In this document: in pieces, positions 1-11,673 of the stretch
Layout of the letters: each line of letters starts with the position of its first letter
Position numbering within the stretch: the first letter of the stretch is position 1
Assembly: GCA_026008535.1 (NCBI GenBank)
Contig: BRKX01000006.1
Coordinates: 5,416,501 to 5,480,500 of the forward strand
Origin: Perilla frutescens
Lineage: Eukaryota; Streptophyta; Magnoliopsida; Lamiales; Lamiaceae
Reading direction: 5' to 3'
DNA: 64,000 nt
Program-made: the position numbers and the translations under genes
The notes under the pieces: model-generated
The model's database searches: none
Seen by the model: only the letters and a program-made list of their open reading frames with translations
Told to the model about the DNA's origin: nothing

Positions 1-205
1 GCTCATAACAATTAAATTTAATCGAGACCTTCATTAATCGTGGATCATTCAATTTAATCGAGGTATTCATTAAATTAATGAAGACCTCGATTAAATTGAA
101 TTGTTATGAGCAACCATGATTAATGAAGGCCTCGATTAAATTGAATGATTCACGATTAATGGTACATTAATCGTGGATCATTCAATTTAATCGAGACTCA
201 TTACA
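1..205. repeat. Nested imperfect inverted repeats
   Basis: The first ~200 bases are built from repeated forward and reversed copies of one motif containing ATTTAATCGAGG and TTAATCGTGGATCATTC. Bases 1-31 pair with 80-111, and bases ~33-60 pair with ~122-160, so the stretch could fold into a compound hairpin. A looser AT-rich continuation of the same wording runs to about 320. The left edge is cut by the window, so it may be the end of a larger MITE or foldback element. No coding potential was seen. Confidence 0.6.
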
Positions 206-446
206 AATTAATCAAGATTCGAGACAATGTTTGAAAGTAATTGTAGATCATTTTAAATTAATCCAGGAAATATACACAATTAATAGTGGCTCATTTAAAT
301 TAATCGTGGCAATGTATCCAATTATCGTGACATTTTTAAATATCAACTCTTGTCTTTCAAATATATATATTTATATATAGCTGTTGTGTAGTGATAATAA
401 ATATCAATAGTACACCGAGTCAATGATTGAGTGTGGGGACCAAGTC

Positions 447-1358
447 TAGGGATGGTAATGGGTAGGGTACTATAGTACCCGTCCCCATACCCGCGTTTAA
501 AAAAATACCCGTACCCGTCCTCATACCCGTGTGGATAGCAATTGTTATGCCCGTCCCCATACCCTCTGGGTACCTAACTGCCCATACTCGTACCCACTAC
601 CCACAATTTAACTAACTATAAGAAATTATAAATTTAAAAACATTAAAAAACTAAAATCTTAATAACCATTTGATTCATACCATCTTCATAAAAAATTATA
701 TTAAATAAATAACTTTACAAACATTACAATATTATGAATAACAAAAAAAAAAAAGACATTTATGTGAACCTGTAGTACGAAATCAATTAATTTTCTTTAC
801 TTCTTGTATTATGTGTTTCAATTAAAAAATCTAACTTGGAAAAAAAACACAAATTAAATCATCTTCAATTAACTTCTCTAAAATTATAATTACGTAGACT
901 AATGAATACAAAATGTCTACAAATTAGGCAGTGGCCATATAAAGGTATAATGTTACCTTATTTTCAATTATCAATAAATATTTTCAAATTTTATAATATA
1001 TATATGTGTATGTATGTATATATAATTAATTTCCTATAAAAAGTATACACTAGGAAACAAACTAAAACATAATATATATGAAATAAAATATAAAATAAAA
1101 TCAACTTTAAATATTTATTATTTTCTGAATTATAATAGTAATGTTAATAATTTCCATAAACACAATTATATATAAAATTATATGTATAAATACACATATG
1201 GGTATGGGGCGGGTTGGGTACTAAGGTACCCATACCCGTAAAAAAAATACGGGTAATTATCCGTGTCTGTGCCCGTCCAATTGATTGGGTAATTACCCTA
1301 CTCATCATGGATAATTTTTGCGGATACCCATAAGATCTGTTACCCATTATCATCCCTA
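447..1358. mobile_element. Non-autonomous hAT-type transposon with 8-bp target duplication
   Basis: The element is 912 bp. It starts TAGGGATGGTAATGGGTA and ends with the near-perfect reverse complement (…CATCCCTA). It is flanked by identical 8-bp copies of ACCAAGTC at 439-446 and 1359-1366, the signature of hAT insertion. Subterminal regions (455-590 and 1200-1345) are rich in TACCCGT/ACGGGTA repeats, typical of transposase-binding subterminal repeats in hAT elements. The ~600-bp middle is AT-rich and has no transposase, so mobility would need a transposase in trans. A remnant of the same family lies at 54912-55020. Confidence 0.88.
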
Positions 1359-1472
1359 ACCAAGTCTGTCATAAGATAAATTGCCCACAAAACTTCCTAT
1401 TTTAAAAAATTGCCTTTTTTTTTATCTATTTCCTCCTAATTAAAGAGGGTGCATTTTTGCAGACAGTGCAAT

Positions 1473-1476
<4 letters not shown>

Positions 1477-1536
<60 letters not shown>
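1477..1536 (+). repeat. (GA)30 microsatellite
   Basis: Uninterrupted GA dinucleotide tract of about 30 units, followed at 1549-1585 by a GT-rich stretch. It is a simple-sequence repeat likely to vary in length between individuals. Confidence 0.95.
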
Positions 1537-1540
<4 letters not shown>

Positions 1541-1799
1541 TCATTAATGTGTGTGTGCGTGAGTGTCTGTTGTGTGTGTGAGTTTTATTGATTTATTTAT
1601 TTCATTTTTCTTTTATAAGTTGCAATTAATTAAGATTTCCAAAGGTTATTAAAATAAAATAACTAAAAGTTTTAAGTGAGGAATTTTGAATTATCATTTA
1701 ATCGTGGATAATTTCAATTTATTTCAATAGTTCATTCTTTAAATATTTAAAATGACCAATACTTTAATTGGGCCTTTTGAGCCAATATTAATCTATTCA

Positions 1800-2825
1800 G
1801 TTTTTGAGAGATGTCCGTTTGAGCCCAAATTTTGAGAACTCGTTCATTAAGTCCAAACTTACCTTATGTTATAATTTTAGGGCTTAGCATAATACTAATA
1901 GGTAGTTTCTCATTTGTAGGCCCGAACCCGAGACCCAGACTTAAATATGATTTGCAGGACATGTGTAAAGCTCTAGCTATTATAGCTATAAGGTGGGTTT
2001 TGCTAACTAAAAATTTTATTTTTAAAATGCTTTCGTCCATTTATGATTTACGACTATTTTTGCTCTTCATGGATATGATTTGACATGCATGATGAACTCA
2101 AGCATTGTCAATTCTATTGAGATATAGTTATGTGATTACATAGGGTCTGTATCCATACATGGTAAATTGAGCGCATTGGATTTTGAATAAATATATATTC
2201 TTAAGTGCATGGACATGTGAATGAATATTGGATTGTTCACTTTTGAATAATTATTCTTAAGCGCATGGGCATCTGAATGAATATTGATTTATTGACTTTT
2301 CAAAAAATATTCTTAAACGCATTGACATGATTATAAATATGGTTTTGATATTATAAATTTGTACATGTGTTTGGACGAACACGATAAGCCCACCGAGTGT
2401 TTTTGGCACTCATCCCACGTTTTCTAAAATATTTTTCAGGTACAAGGTAATGCAGACAGCTGACGTGGACATATGTGTTATCTAAGTTTTTAACTAGATC
2501 AAAAATTATATTTTGAATGTTGAATATTGAATTCGGTCAATAATTTATCATATTATGCTTCCGTTGAATATTTTGAATATTAAAATCTTACGTGACTCGT
2601 CGTTATTTTGGACCCATTTAAATATCAGTATTTCATCATTGACTAGTCGTTTGTGAAATATGTTTGTGATTGGTTGTTTGAAAAGTCTTCCGGTGATTGG
2701 TTGATTTTATATTTAAAGAAATTACTTTAAAAATATTTTCTTTTAAAGGTAAAATGATTATGAAATTAGAAAATTTATTTTAATCTTGTGCTAGCACCTT
2801 GACTTTCTGGAATCGGGGTGTTACA
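1800..2825 (+). mobile_element. Probable degenerate Ty3/gypsy LTR fragment
   Basis: The right end (GGAATCGGGGTGTTACA at about 2812-2825) and the block near 2395-2445 (a CCGAGTG motif, then CTCATCCCACGTTTTC, then a TTTTTCAGGTAC segment) resemble the 3' part of plant Tekay/Del-type LTRs. The minus-strand element at 31617 has an equivalent GGGGCGTGACA terminus. The left edge is not found and no partner LTR, primer-binding site or pol is adjacent, so this would be a solo or truncated LTR. The identification rests on motif memory. Confidence 0.4.
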
Positions 2826-3130
2826 ATCGTGTATTCTCAATTCGTGCAACAATATATAAATTTATAATGTTGCACGAATGTACTCAGTCGTGCACCCCAC
2901 TCGTGTGGCAATATTAATTTGTACAGTTACACGATCACATTTCATTCTTGTACCCAAATATATAGTGCACTTTAGTGGTGCAACTCACAATTTTAATGAA
3001 GAGTAATTAAGAATTTTCAGCAAAAATGTGATTATAAATAATATTTTTTTAAAATATGACTAGAAACATTATTTACTAAATAAAAGTGATTATTTTTTAT
3101 ACATTAACACCTATCTTTTTTTTTTTTGAG
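2826..3130 (+). mobile_element. Fragment related to the CGTG-repeat element at 16040-17425
   Basis: Bases 2826-2990 carry many CGTG/CACG motifs in the same wording (TCGTGCAA, ACTCGTG, CACGAATGTACTC) as the array at 16590-16965. The following 3030-3120 segment (AGAAACATTATTTACTAAATA… to …TTAACAC) matches the right terminus of the element ending near 17425. It is therefore a shortened second copy of that family. No ORF was seen. Confidence 0.5.
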
Positions 3131-3744
3131 AAAATTAGTTGTAATAGTTTATATCATTATTTGTAAAACAAAATTGGGTCCCAAAAGAGAAGGGATTTGG
3201 TTGTTAGCCAGTTGGGTTATTGTTGTTTTTTTGTACAGAATTTAGATTTAGTTTTATCAATTTAAATTTCAACTGATTATATCAAAGATTCAAAATAGAT
3301 CGAGGTGGAGGCGTGGAGGACAACACATTTCGAATAAAAATAATTAGAAAAAGTCGATAAAAAAACAAATCTTAGATTTGGTTTAATGCCATCAATAATT
3401 CAATATATTATATATGTTAGTATAGCGAAACCAAAATATTAATCTTTTCTCAACACACACACACATATATATATATATTATTCAAATTGCAAACCTGAAG
3501 AACGAGGGGGATTTTTTTAACATCCAGTCATGTAGTATACATTTTTCAATACATTCGTGAATGCAACTACTTTACTTTGTGGGCATGCATTTCCTTACTT
3601 GCGTGCCATTCATAGATATTTTAATAGTTAATAATAAAATATTAGCCGTCAATTATTTAATTATGTCCAGATAACAATCTTGAAAAACTTATTTTCTTAT
3701 TTCTTTCTCTATAATTTTGTATCCGCAACTGGGGATACACCCCT

Positions 3745-4095
3745 AATCCATTTTTCATGCCCTACTATTGTGTCTCACTATGAAATTTAATATTTTAAAA
3801 ATATTTATTACAAAAATAAATTTTATTATAGTATTACAAATCAACATTTATTTCTAAAAATTAAATATTTTAAAAATTATATACCCTACTTTTGGAATAA
3901 TTAATCAACCATATTAATCAATTATATTAACTAAAAAATAAGAAATAAATATTAAAAAAATAAATATAAACCCTAATTGGGTGGAATGAACCCTAAATAA
4001 TAATTATAAAATTAAACTAAGCCATAACAAATTGAAATTGAAGAAAAAAATTGATGAAAATCGAATACAAATCAAAATGGAACACCAAATGAAAA
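3745..4095 (+). repeat. Dispersed repeat, copy 1 (related copies at 58200-58430 and 58915-59285)
   Basis: An AT-rich block containing AACCCTAATTGGGTGGAATG and a TCATGCCCTACTATTGTGTC edge. It matches the reverse complement of 58915-59285 over about 350 bp, and more loosely matches 58200-58430. It is a moderate-copy interspersed repeat, probably MITE-like: one copy retains opposing edges like GTCCACTTnTCATG. It has no coding capacity. Confidence 0.6.
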
Positions 4096-4282
4096 AGATA
4101 AAAACGGGATAGATGATTTCATTTACCGCAACTGTACGGTGCAAATCATTTAAAGTGTGTGAGCATATAATATCGTATTCACAGAGAGTCAAAAACTGAA
4201 TTTAATTGTAGATAATCACCCAATCATCAAGTTTTACTTCATCTAAAAAATCGTAAATTGAGTTTTTTTTTTGTTCAAAAAA

Positions 4283-4330
4283 AGGGGTGATTCTATACAT
4301 AACTATATTTTACTCACCCCAGCCACTAAT
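4283..4330 (+). other. MULE-like terminal sequence without a found partner
   Basis: GGGGTGATTCTATACATAACT resembles the GGGTGATTC terminus of the element at 14989-17536. No convincing opposite end was found up to 5500, so it may be a broken terminus. Confidence 0.3.
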
Positions 4331-6540
4331 ATTTAAATATAATAAAATAACCTATTTAATACCTATTATATCAGTTTAATAAATAATGTTTGTCTTTTGA
4401 ATTTCAGTTTTTCTTCTTCCTTTTGACCGTAACCCTCCACCCTTATGAATCTTCAACTTCTCTTCACCTTTCATGTGATGGCGTTGCCCAGCTGCACACA
4501 TAACTCACACCTCTTCTCTTTCATCTTTTCCTAATTACCTTGATTTTTTCCCCTCAAATTAAAACTTTGCGCGTAGTTCATACTCATCAATCAAATCAAG
4601 AAAACCCACTCCAATGGCTCAAAGCATTTGTTGATGAAAGATCTACTTTTTATGTTAAAATACCTAAAGTGAATTGATTGATGAATCCCTTTTTTATATG
4701 GGATTGAATCCAAAATATTGATATCAAATTTATTGTGAATTTATCGAATTGCTGAAAACGTTGATTTCATTAATTATTTCATTTTATCTTTTTTTTTTGT
4801 TTACATTTATTTTCTTAATTATATATATATATATATGTACCAGTTAGGACACGTCTTCAAGAAACAAGATCATAAGAATATTGATTAATTTGATTTTATT
4901 TTCTTCAAAATTCGAATACCTAATCATCAATCGGGGGCTGTGAACAACCAGAGAAGTGCAGAGAAATGGGCTGCACTGGTTATTTTATGTTAGTTGTTCA
5001 TAAGGATAAATTTGTAATCTTAAATAGTTTTTATACTATATTTTAGTAAAGAGGTCAAACCATGAGCACTAGTCGGAGCGTCGTGTCTACTTTCCAGTTC
5101 TGACGTTGTCTAGTTCGCTGGAGCCTTGTCGCCTTGCCAGAACTTTGGTGCTACTGTCGGAAGGATGAAAACCGTCCACTAGCCTGAGCGTATTTGTCTT
5201 GCGGAGAAAGGTCCCCTCGACTCAGCTTACATCCCGGAAATCTGCAGTCTTCACCGGTTTGCAGTTTGTTCATCGGTCCCCTCGACTTGACTTTTAAAAT
5301 GTTGCAACAATAATAATTCAATATTTGATTTGTAGCAAGATAGACGTACACTCTAATAAAATTTTGACAATTGAAAAGTATTGCACGTACACTAAAAATT
5401 TTCATTCTCAATACCCCTTAATTGAATTAATCTGCTCACGTGGAAAAATTATTCACTCATTATAATTTCGAACGTCGGGAAAAAGTTAGAAGTGTTGAAT
5501 TTGCTATAATTAAATTAAAAGGTTGAATTATTATTGCAACGTCTTAAAAATCGTGTCTAAATTGTAAATTCGTTCAAAAGTAGTAAATATTTTGGCAATT
5601 AACCGTTTTTTATATGTGTGCTACACACACACACATATTGTATAGTTGTGATTTTTTTATGATTATATGTAAATACTAAATTAAATGACAACATGCACAT
5701 ACTATATAGAGGCAAAACTTATTTTATCGACTTAAACTTTAAAACATACATATTTTAGTCAGTAAATTTTAAACATACTTATTTTAGCCATTTTGGACGA
5801 AAATACCCCTGTGCGCGCTGGCTGCGCGCTAACAATGCGTGCAACAAGCAGGAGCAAAATAGTCATTCTGACTAAAAAAAATATATTTAAAAATTAGTGC
5901 TAAAATATTTTTTTTAAAAATTTGACCGGCTAGTTTTATATATTTCGACTACTATATATATGGAAGTGGATCATATGAGTACCATTTCTTATGTGGAAAC
6001 TAGGAAATTCATCTATTCCCTTCATTGATTTGATCTAGGTGACCGTAATTCAGTTAAATTTTAATTAAATGGACTATGACAATTTTTTGTAATATATCGC
6101 AACTTTACGTAGAACGAGTAATATGATAATTTCAACAATTATTGTGTTAAGATCCCGCTTCCGTATCCTTTTCCTTTCCATCATTAATGACTACATGCAT
6201 CTGTTTCCATTTGTTGTGGAGAATTGTGGAGGTGATCACTCAACAAAAAATATTCCGATTTCCATAGGATAATATTTAATTATTCTGGAACCTTTACCCT
6301 TGGTTGTATAGATATATTTAATTCCAACTAGATTGGTTTGATAATTGTTACGTTGCTAGCTGTTGCCATAGTCACGTTCAGTCACGTAAGTATTTGCCTT
6401 AATAATTTTATGAGCATATGATTGTCTTTGGATTTACAATAAGTAATATATGATGAATATCGATTTTTAAAAAAATAAATAAAAACAAGATGGTATAAAT
6501 AAAAAAAAATAAAAAATTCATTAATGAGAATTGGCAAAAA
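4331..6540. other. Intergenic DNA without recognised genes
   Basis: AT-rich spacer upstream of the first UGT gene. The stretch 4400-4660 is pyrimidine-rich and looks like leader or UTR sequence, but no convincing ORF follows. The stretch 5050-5290 is less AT-rich and contains two copies of a GGTCCCCTCGACT… phrase (5209 and 5276). Bases 5705-5960 contain partially palindromic wording (TATTTTAGTCAG… opposite …CTGACTAAAA) around a GCGCGCTGGCTGCGCGC core and may be a decayed MITE. Short ORFs here look random. Confidence 0.5.
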
Positions 6541-6564
6541 TTGAGGTGGGCTTGGCGAAGCATC

Positions 6565-6572
6565 TATATATA
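6565..6572 (+). promoter_or_regulatory. TATA box of UGT gene 1
   Basis: TATATATA lies 40 bp before the start codon, inside a leader (GCGAAGCATC…GGTGCTGCTGAACAGATG) nearly identical to that before the second UGT gene. The expected start of transcription leaves only a very short 5' UTR. Confidence 0.65.
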
Positions 6573-6611
6573 TGGTGCTGCTGAACAGATGGAATAAGAG
6601 TAGAAAGAGAA

Positions 6612-8089
6612 ATGGGCGCAGCTACAATTACAAAGCCTCATGTTCTGGTCGTCCCATTCCCTGCGCAAGGCCACATAAATCCGGTGCTAGCATTCGCGAA
6701 GCGGCTTGCGTCGGAGGGTATAAATGTCACATTTATCATGACCACAAAGTTGAGCAAGTCCGCCAAAATCTCCGACTGCAGCTCAATAACCTTTGACTAC
6801 ATCTCCGATGGCTCCGAGGAGGAAGTGGAGCCGGAGAAATTGAAGGAGCCGGAGACGATCGAGGCCTACCGCGAGCGCCTCAAGGCCGCGTTCTCGGCCA
6901 ACTTGGCCGAGTTCATTGAGAGGTCTCCCCCAAAACTCGTTATCTATGACTCTACAATGTCCTGGGTTCTGGATTTAGCTCATGACCGGGGTTTGCTCGG
7001 GGCACCCTTTTTCATTATGTCGAGTGCTGTTGTTTCCATATTCTACCATTTGAAACAAGGGTCCTTGAAGTTTCCCTATGAAGATTCTGCGGTGTCGTTG
7101 CCTGCCCTTCCTACGCTTCAAATTAATGATTTGCCTTCTCTTTCTCATCCGTTTATGAGATCCACTCAAACTGCCTTCAAAATGCTTGTTGCTCAATTCT
7201 TGAATCTTGAGAGAGCGGATTGGATCTTTATCAACACGTTTGACATGCTGGAAAAAGAGGTATATACATGTTTTAACTATGTACGAGACAAATAATTAAT
7301 TAATCAAAAGAGAGACCACCAAAAATTTTGCAGGTTAATAATATTCACGAATAGAAATTCATATATATATATATTTCTTACCTGCAGGTAGTAGAGTGGA
7401 TGGCTAGCCGATGGCCGATCAAGACTGTGGGTCCTACATTCTTACTGCAACAGAAATATGATAAATTTTTGAACCATACGATCAACTTGTTTGAGGCGAA
7501 GCATGATTCCTACAAAGAATGGCTAGACTCGAGAGAAATTGGATCTGTGGTTTACGTATCGTTTGGAAGCATTGCATCTCTAGACAAAGAACAAATGGAG
7601 GAACTCGCACTTGGCCTAATAAAGAGCAACTGCTACTTCTTGTGGGTAGTAAGATCTTCTGAAATGGACAAGCTTCCCGAGAATTTCAATTCAGAAAAAG
7701 GCCTAATAGTTGAATGGTGCAATCAACCGGAAGTCTTGGCTCATCGTGCCCTGGCATGTTTCTTGACCCATTGTGGATGGAACTCGATTCTAGAAGCACT
7801 GAGCTATGGGGTGCCTCTTATAGCCATGCAACAGTGGGTCGACCAGAACACGAATGCTAAGTTTATTCAGGATGTGTGGAGTGTTGGGGTTGGGACTGGG
7901 ATAGGTGAAAATGGGATCATTGGTAGACAAGAAATTGCAATGTGCATCGAACAAGTTGTTGGAGGAGAGAGAAGCATTGAGCTCAAAAGAAATGCTTGCA
8001 ACTTAAAGAAATTGGCTAATGAGGCTGTAGAATATGGTGGAACTTCTGCCAACAACATTCAAGATTTCGTTTCAAAACTCATGTCTTAG
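6612..8089 (+). CDS. UDP-glycosyltransferase, UGT74-like (family 1), two exons
   Basis: Predicted 449-residue enzyme transferring sugar from a UDP-sugar to a small acceptor in the cytosol. Exon 1 is 6612-7259, the intron 7260-7387 (GT…AG, 128 bp) and exon 2 7388-8089. The N-terminal acceptor domain has the PAQGHINP motif with the presumed catalytic His21 and its partner Asp113 (IYDSTMSW). The C-terminal donor domain has a full 44-residue PSPG box at about 326-369, with HCGWNS and a final Gln, which usually goes with UDP-glucose. Length is normal for the family, with no signal peptide or membrane segment. The start is supported by the leader shared with the copy at 21826. Compared with that copy it lacks a few residues before KLVIYDST and has extra Glu/Pro near residue 75. 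UGT74 enzymes glucosylate carboxyl or hydroxyl groups of hormones, terpenoids and phenolics; the substrate here is unknown. AATAAA follows at 8236. Confidence 0.9.
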
Positions 8090-8235
8090 CCATTCTCAGT
8101 CGCATGAAAAATTTCGGCTATATATGCACCCAGAAAAGGTGATGACGGCTCATATGCACCCATATTTTTCACGCAGCTAAAAACATGTCTTTTGTTATAT
8201 GCTTTAACTACTTCAACATTTTCCCTTTCAAATTA

Positions 8236-8241
8236 AATAAA
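8236..8241 (+). terminator. Candidate polyadenylation signal of UGT gene 1
   Basis: An AATAAA hexamer about 150 bp after the stop codon in AT-rich sequence, a normal distance for a plant 3' UTR. Cleavage site not determined. Confidence 0.4.
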
Positions 8242-8816
8242 GTATCAAATATTGTTACATGAATGCAACGGCGGATCCAGGATTTTGGAGGGCAAATTAT
8301 TGGTGACTTGGCAACCGTTAGCGCGGCACAGAAAAAAAAAAGAGTGTAAGGAATGATGGTTAACTTGTTTGTATTTTATTTCTTGTTATATGAGTGTTAT
8401 GAAACAATATTGTTTTATTAAGGGAATATATTTTTTCTTATTATTTTTCAGAGATGATGACATCATTCTATCTATATTTTACTTTATTTCTTAATAGTAT
8501 ATATTAAAATTAACAAACTTCTAAATTTTAAACTATTTTAATTATATAGTAACATTCATGAATCTTAACTTAAATTTTAAAACTCAAAATTTCCACTATA
8601 ATCCATAAACTCCATAATTTAATATTTAACAAACAACATCAAATAATAATATAAGAATATTAAGCAAATAACAAAAATAATGAGCAAAATATAGATGCAT
8701 ATTTTGTATTATTTTCTTTAAAAATAAATAGTTAAAAAAAGATAGGGTTATTACTATATTCTATTCCAAGCTTAATTCAACAAAGTTTAAATTCTATCCC
8801 AACTTTCCATAAATTA
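8242..8816. other. AT-rich spacer after UGT gene 1
   Basis: No gene was recognised. A GGCGGATCCAGGATTTTGG phrase at about 8271 is a wording often met at repeat ends in plant genomes. The rest is simple AT-rich DNA. Confidence 0.4.
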
Positions 8817-8901
8817 TACTCCCTCCGTCCCAATGACAAGGTCCCTCTTTCCTTTTTTGGGTGTCCCAATCACAAGGTCTCATTCCAAATAAGGAAATAA
8901 A

Positions 8902-9413
8902 TTAGCCAAACGGTATTATGGTCCCTTTACGATCATAAAACCTGTTGGAAAAGTTGCATACAAGTTAGAATTGCCAGAGGATAGTCGAATACAACCTGTT
9001 TTTCACGTTTCATTACTCAAGCCTTATGTCGGGACAGAACAAACAATAATTAATCCTGTACCTGCTGGTGAAGGGGGACGAGTCGTGGTCGAGCCTTTGG
9101 TCGTTTGTTCGAAAAGAGAGGTGTTGCATAAAGGGAAAATAGAACATCAAATACTGGTGCAAGGACAGGGGCAATCTCCAGAGAATGCAACTTGGGAGTC
9201 ACTGGATAATTTTCAAAAGAAATTTCCTATGTTTTACCTTGAGGACAAGGTGCATTTTGAGGGAGTGGGAGTTGATACGATGGGAGATTCTGAGCTGCTG
9301 CAAGAAGACTTGCAGAAGATATCAAGAAGACAACTGATCTCGAACAGTCAACTAGGCCTCAACGCAATCGTAGGAAGTCGGCTCGTTATGCTTGATGAGA
9401 GATATTTAAATTA
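8902..9413 (+). pseudogene. Truncated chromovirus 3' end (integrase C-terminus plus chromodomain)
   Basis: Nearly identical to 13887-14399 of the full element downstream, with a few substitutions and a small frame-shifting change near the end (AGACTTGCAGAAGAT here, AGACTTGACAGAAGAT there). It encodes the tail of the integrase (PVFHVSLLKPYVG) and a chromodomain (ILVQGQGQSPENATWE, then FPMFYLEDK). Everything upstream is missing: the join to the MITE at about 8901 has only a short shared AATTAG-type stretch. It is followed directly by the LTR that serves as 5' LTR of the complete element, so two element copies share one LTR. Confidence 0.85.
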
Positions 9414-9693
9414 TTGAGTTCTTAATTATTTATTTAGTTGTTAATTTATTTCCTTGTTAGGCCTTTAATTTATTTCCTAGTTTTGTTAAGTTTAGAATTG
9501 GGCCGTAGATGGCATTGTCCAAATAGGATTAGAATTTCTCCTTTATAAGTATTGCTTAGATGTTTCGTTTTGGATCATCAATAATATTCCTATTCAAGTA
9601 ACCCTAGGGTTTGCCTTGCGTGATCGTAAGGATTGGGAGTCTTTCTCGCACTCGATAGTGAGAAATCGTTACATTCTGAAGCAGAACGTTTCA
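9414..9693 (+). repeat. Chromovirus LTR (5' copy, shared)
   Basis: Ends …GAACGTTTCA immediately before the primer-binding-like TTGGTGCTTTCATTGAGAG at 9694-9712. It matches 14400-14679 with only about six substitutions counted by eye, so the insertion is fairly young. The left edge is inferred (TGAGTTCTTAATTATT), because homology continues upstream into the truncated copy. The conserved CTAGGGTTTGCCTTGCGTGATCG segment lies downstream of the presumed transcription start. Confidence 0.7.
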
Positions 9694-9728
9694 TTGGTGC
9701 TTTCATTGAGAGGTTGTGGCGAAGCGTC

Positions 9729-11673
9729 ATGGCGGATCAAGGAAAAGGAGATTTGCAACAGAAGATTAGTTCTTTGAGCGAGAGAATGGATGAATTAGTT
9801 TATTCTAAATTCGCAGGGGCAACAAAATCTACAGATGTCATTGGATGATAGATTTCAAGCCCAACAAGAAATATACGAAAAACAGATGTCGGAGGTATTA
9901 GCCTTGCTTAAGAAATCAGAAGAGAGACAGTTAACACAGGAGAACAACAAAACACAAGAGGGGGAGCCGCAAGCTGGGTACGAACGAGAAGTTGTAGCGA
10001 CGCAAAATCGCAGCAACCATATGAGGTTAGAGGTGTCTCGATTTAATGGCGATGACCCATATAATTGGATATTCCAAATTGAGGAATACTTTGCATATCA
10101 CAATACTACAGAGGATCAACGTTTACAGATTGTGGCTTTCCACTTAGATGGAAGAGCCTCATCATGGTTCAAATGGCTTAAAACAAACAAACTACTGTCT
10201 ACTTGGAATAATTTCCTACAACGTGTGCAATTTCATTTTGGGGCATCACAATTTGAAAACCATGAGGGAAATTTGGCTAAATTAGCACAACAAGGAGGGG
10301 TAGCAGAATACCAAACAGAGTTTGAAGGACTCATGAATAAAGTAAAAGGAGTTTCTGAAATCTTGTTGATTTGTTTCTATATCTCTGGACTTAGGCCACA
10401 TATTCGCCGAAAGCTACAGTTGAATCGACCTACCACCCTGGAAGAAACTTTCGAATTAGCTCGTGTGTTCGAAGAAAAATATCAAGACAGTTATGCGGAC
10501 GGGCGTTTAATCTCAAGAACATCAAACCGAGCCAATGGCATTGTGACTCAAAACAATACTCTTGGTGCAGGAGGATCGGAGTCTAGAGGAGCAAGAGGAG
10601 TATCTATGGGGCAGAATTCAAAAGCAACCAACACATTACTTGTCCGACGACTGACACCTGCTCAGATTCGAGAAAAACGTGAGAAGGGAGAATGTTTTAA
10701 CTGTGATCAAAAGTGGTCTGTAAGCCATCGTTGTCCGAACATATCCCTAATGATATTAGAGATGGAAGAGGGAGAAGACACATTAGATGAAGAAGATGGG
10801 CAGAATGATGATGGGAATGAGGATGAAAATATCATTATAGGAGATATATCTAGCCTCAACTCAATGTTTGGAAAAAGGGCACCATGTTCATTACGATTAA
10901 AAGGTAGAATAGGTAAACAAGTTTTTCGAGTACTCATTGACAACGGCAGTACCCACAATTTCATCAAACCTGAGCTAGCAGAAAGATTGCAGCTTAGTGT
11001 AGATTTGACCCCTGGATTCCGCGTGTATATTGGGAATGGTGACTCAATGGCATGCCAAAAAATATGTAGAAATGTGAAGATCGAATTGCAGAAAATCACC
11101 TTTCCTATAGACTTGTTTGTATTACCCATCCAAGGCCCTGACATAATTCTAGAGGTACAATGGCTACAAGATTTGGGAAGAGTGACACACGATTATGAGA
11201 AAACTCGAATGGAGTTCTCCTGGAAAGGAAAGAAAATCGTGTTGCACGGTGAACCTTCAGTAGAAAGCAAGGAAATCAACATTCATGCACTACAAGGGTT
11301 GTTAGAAAGGAATGAAGCCTCAGAAATATATGAGATTCACTTATTGAAACAAGGTCACAACTCTACAACATTAAGTCAAGATTTTGGCGGAATTCCAAAG
11401 ATAGCACAAGGAGTTCTGAAAGAATTCCAGAAGGTATTTACAGAACCCGAGGGATTGCCACCAAGAAGACAATTCGAGCATCGAATTCATCTCCAATCTG
11501 GCACAAAACCAGTGAATGTTCGACCTTACAGGTACCCATATTTTCAAAAAAATGAGATGGATAAGCTAGTAGGAGAGATGTTGGAGCAGGGCTTATTCGC
11601 CCGAGTCAAAGTCCGTTCTCATCGCCAGTATTATTGGTTAAAAAGAAAGATGGCTCATACCGATTCTGTGTAG
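9729..11673 (+). pseudogene. Chromovirus gag-protease, frameshifted
   Basis: Gag starts with ATG at 9729 (MADQGKGD). A frame change around 9830-9848 moves the reading to the frame open from 9835 to 11673. In that frame are a coiled, charged N-terminus, the retrotransposon gag core (about residues 64-200 with RFNGDDPYNWIFQIEEYF and the SSWFKWL motif), a CCHC-type zinc knuckle (CFNCDQKW…SHRC, about 288-301), an acidic stretch (EEGEDTLDEEDG) and the aspartic protease (LIDNGSTHNFI, about 367-377; Asn replaces the usual Ser/Thr after the catalytic Asp). The frame is lost just before the reverse transcriptase by an apparent single-base indel at about 11600. Gag would package element RNA in cytoplasmic particles. 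Confidence 0.85.

Noticed and set aside
1832..2083. 83-codon + strand ORF
   Set aside because: Lies in a probable LTR fragment and its product is low-complexity hydrophobic; not supported as a gene.
4283..5050. Complete MULE-like element
   Set aside because: Only a left-end-like sequence is visible; the candidate right end near 4990-5050 lacks the terminal GAATCACCC.
5151..5411. 86-codon minus-strand ORF
   Set aside because: No domain, promoter or splice signals; composition matches AT-rich spacer except a short GC part; likely chance.
6572..6796. Upstream overlapping ORF at UGT gene 1 (and a short ATG at 6589)
   Set aside because: The ATG at 6572 overlaps the TATA box and 6589 lies before the expected transcription start, so they are probably not in the mRNA; the out-of-frame reading has no similarity to anything.
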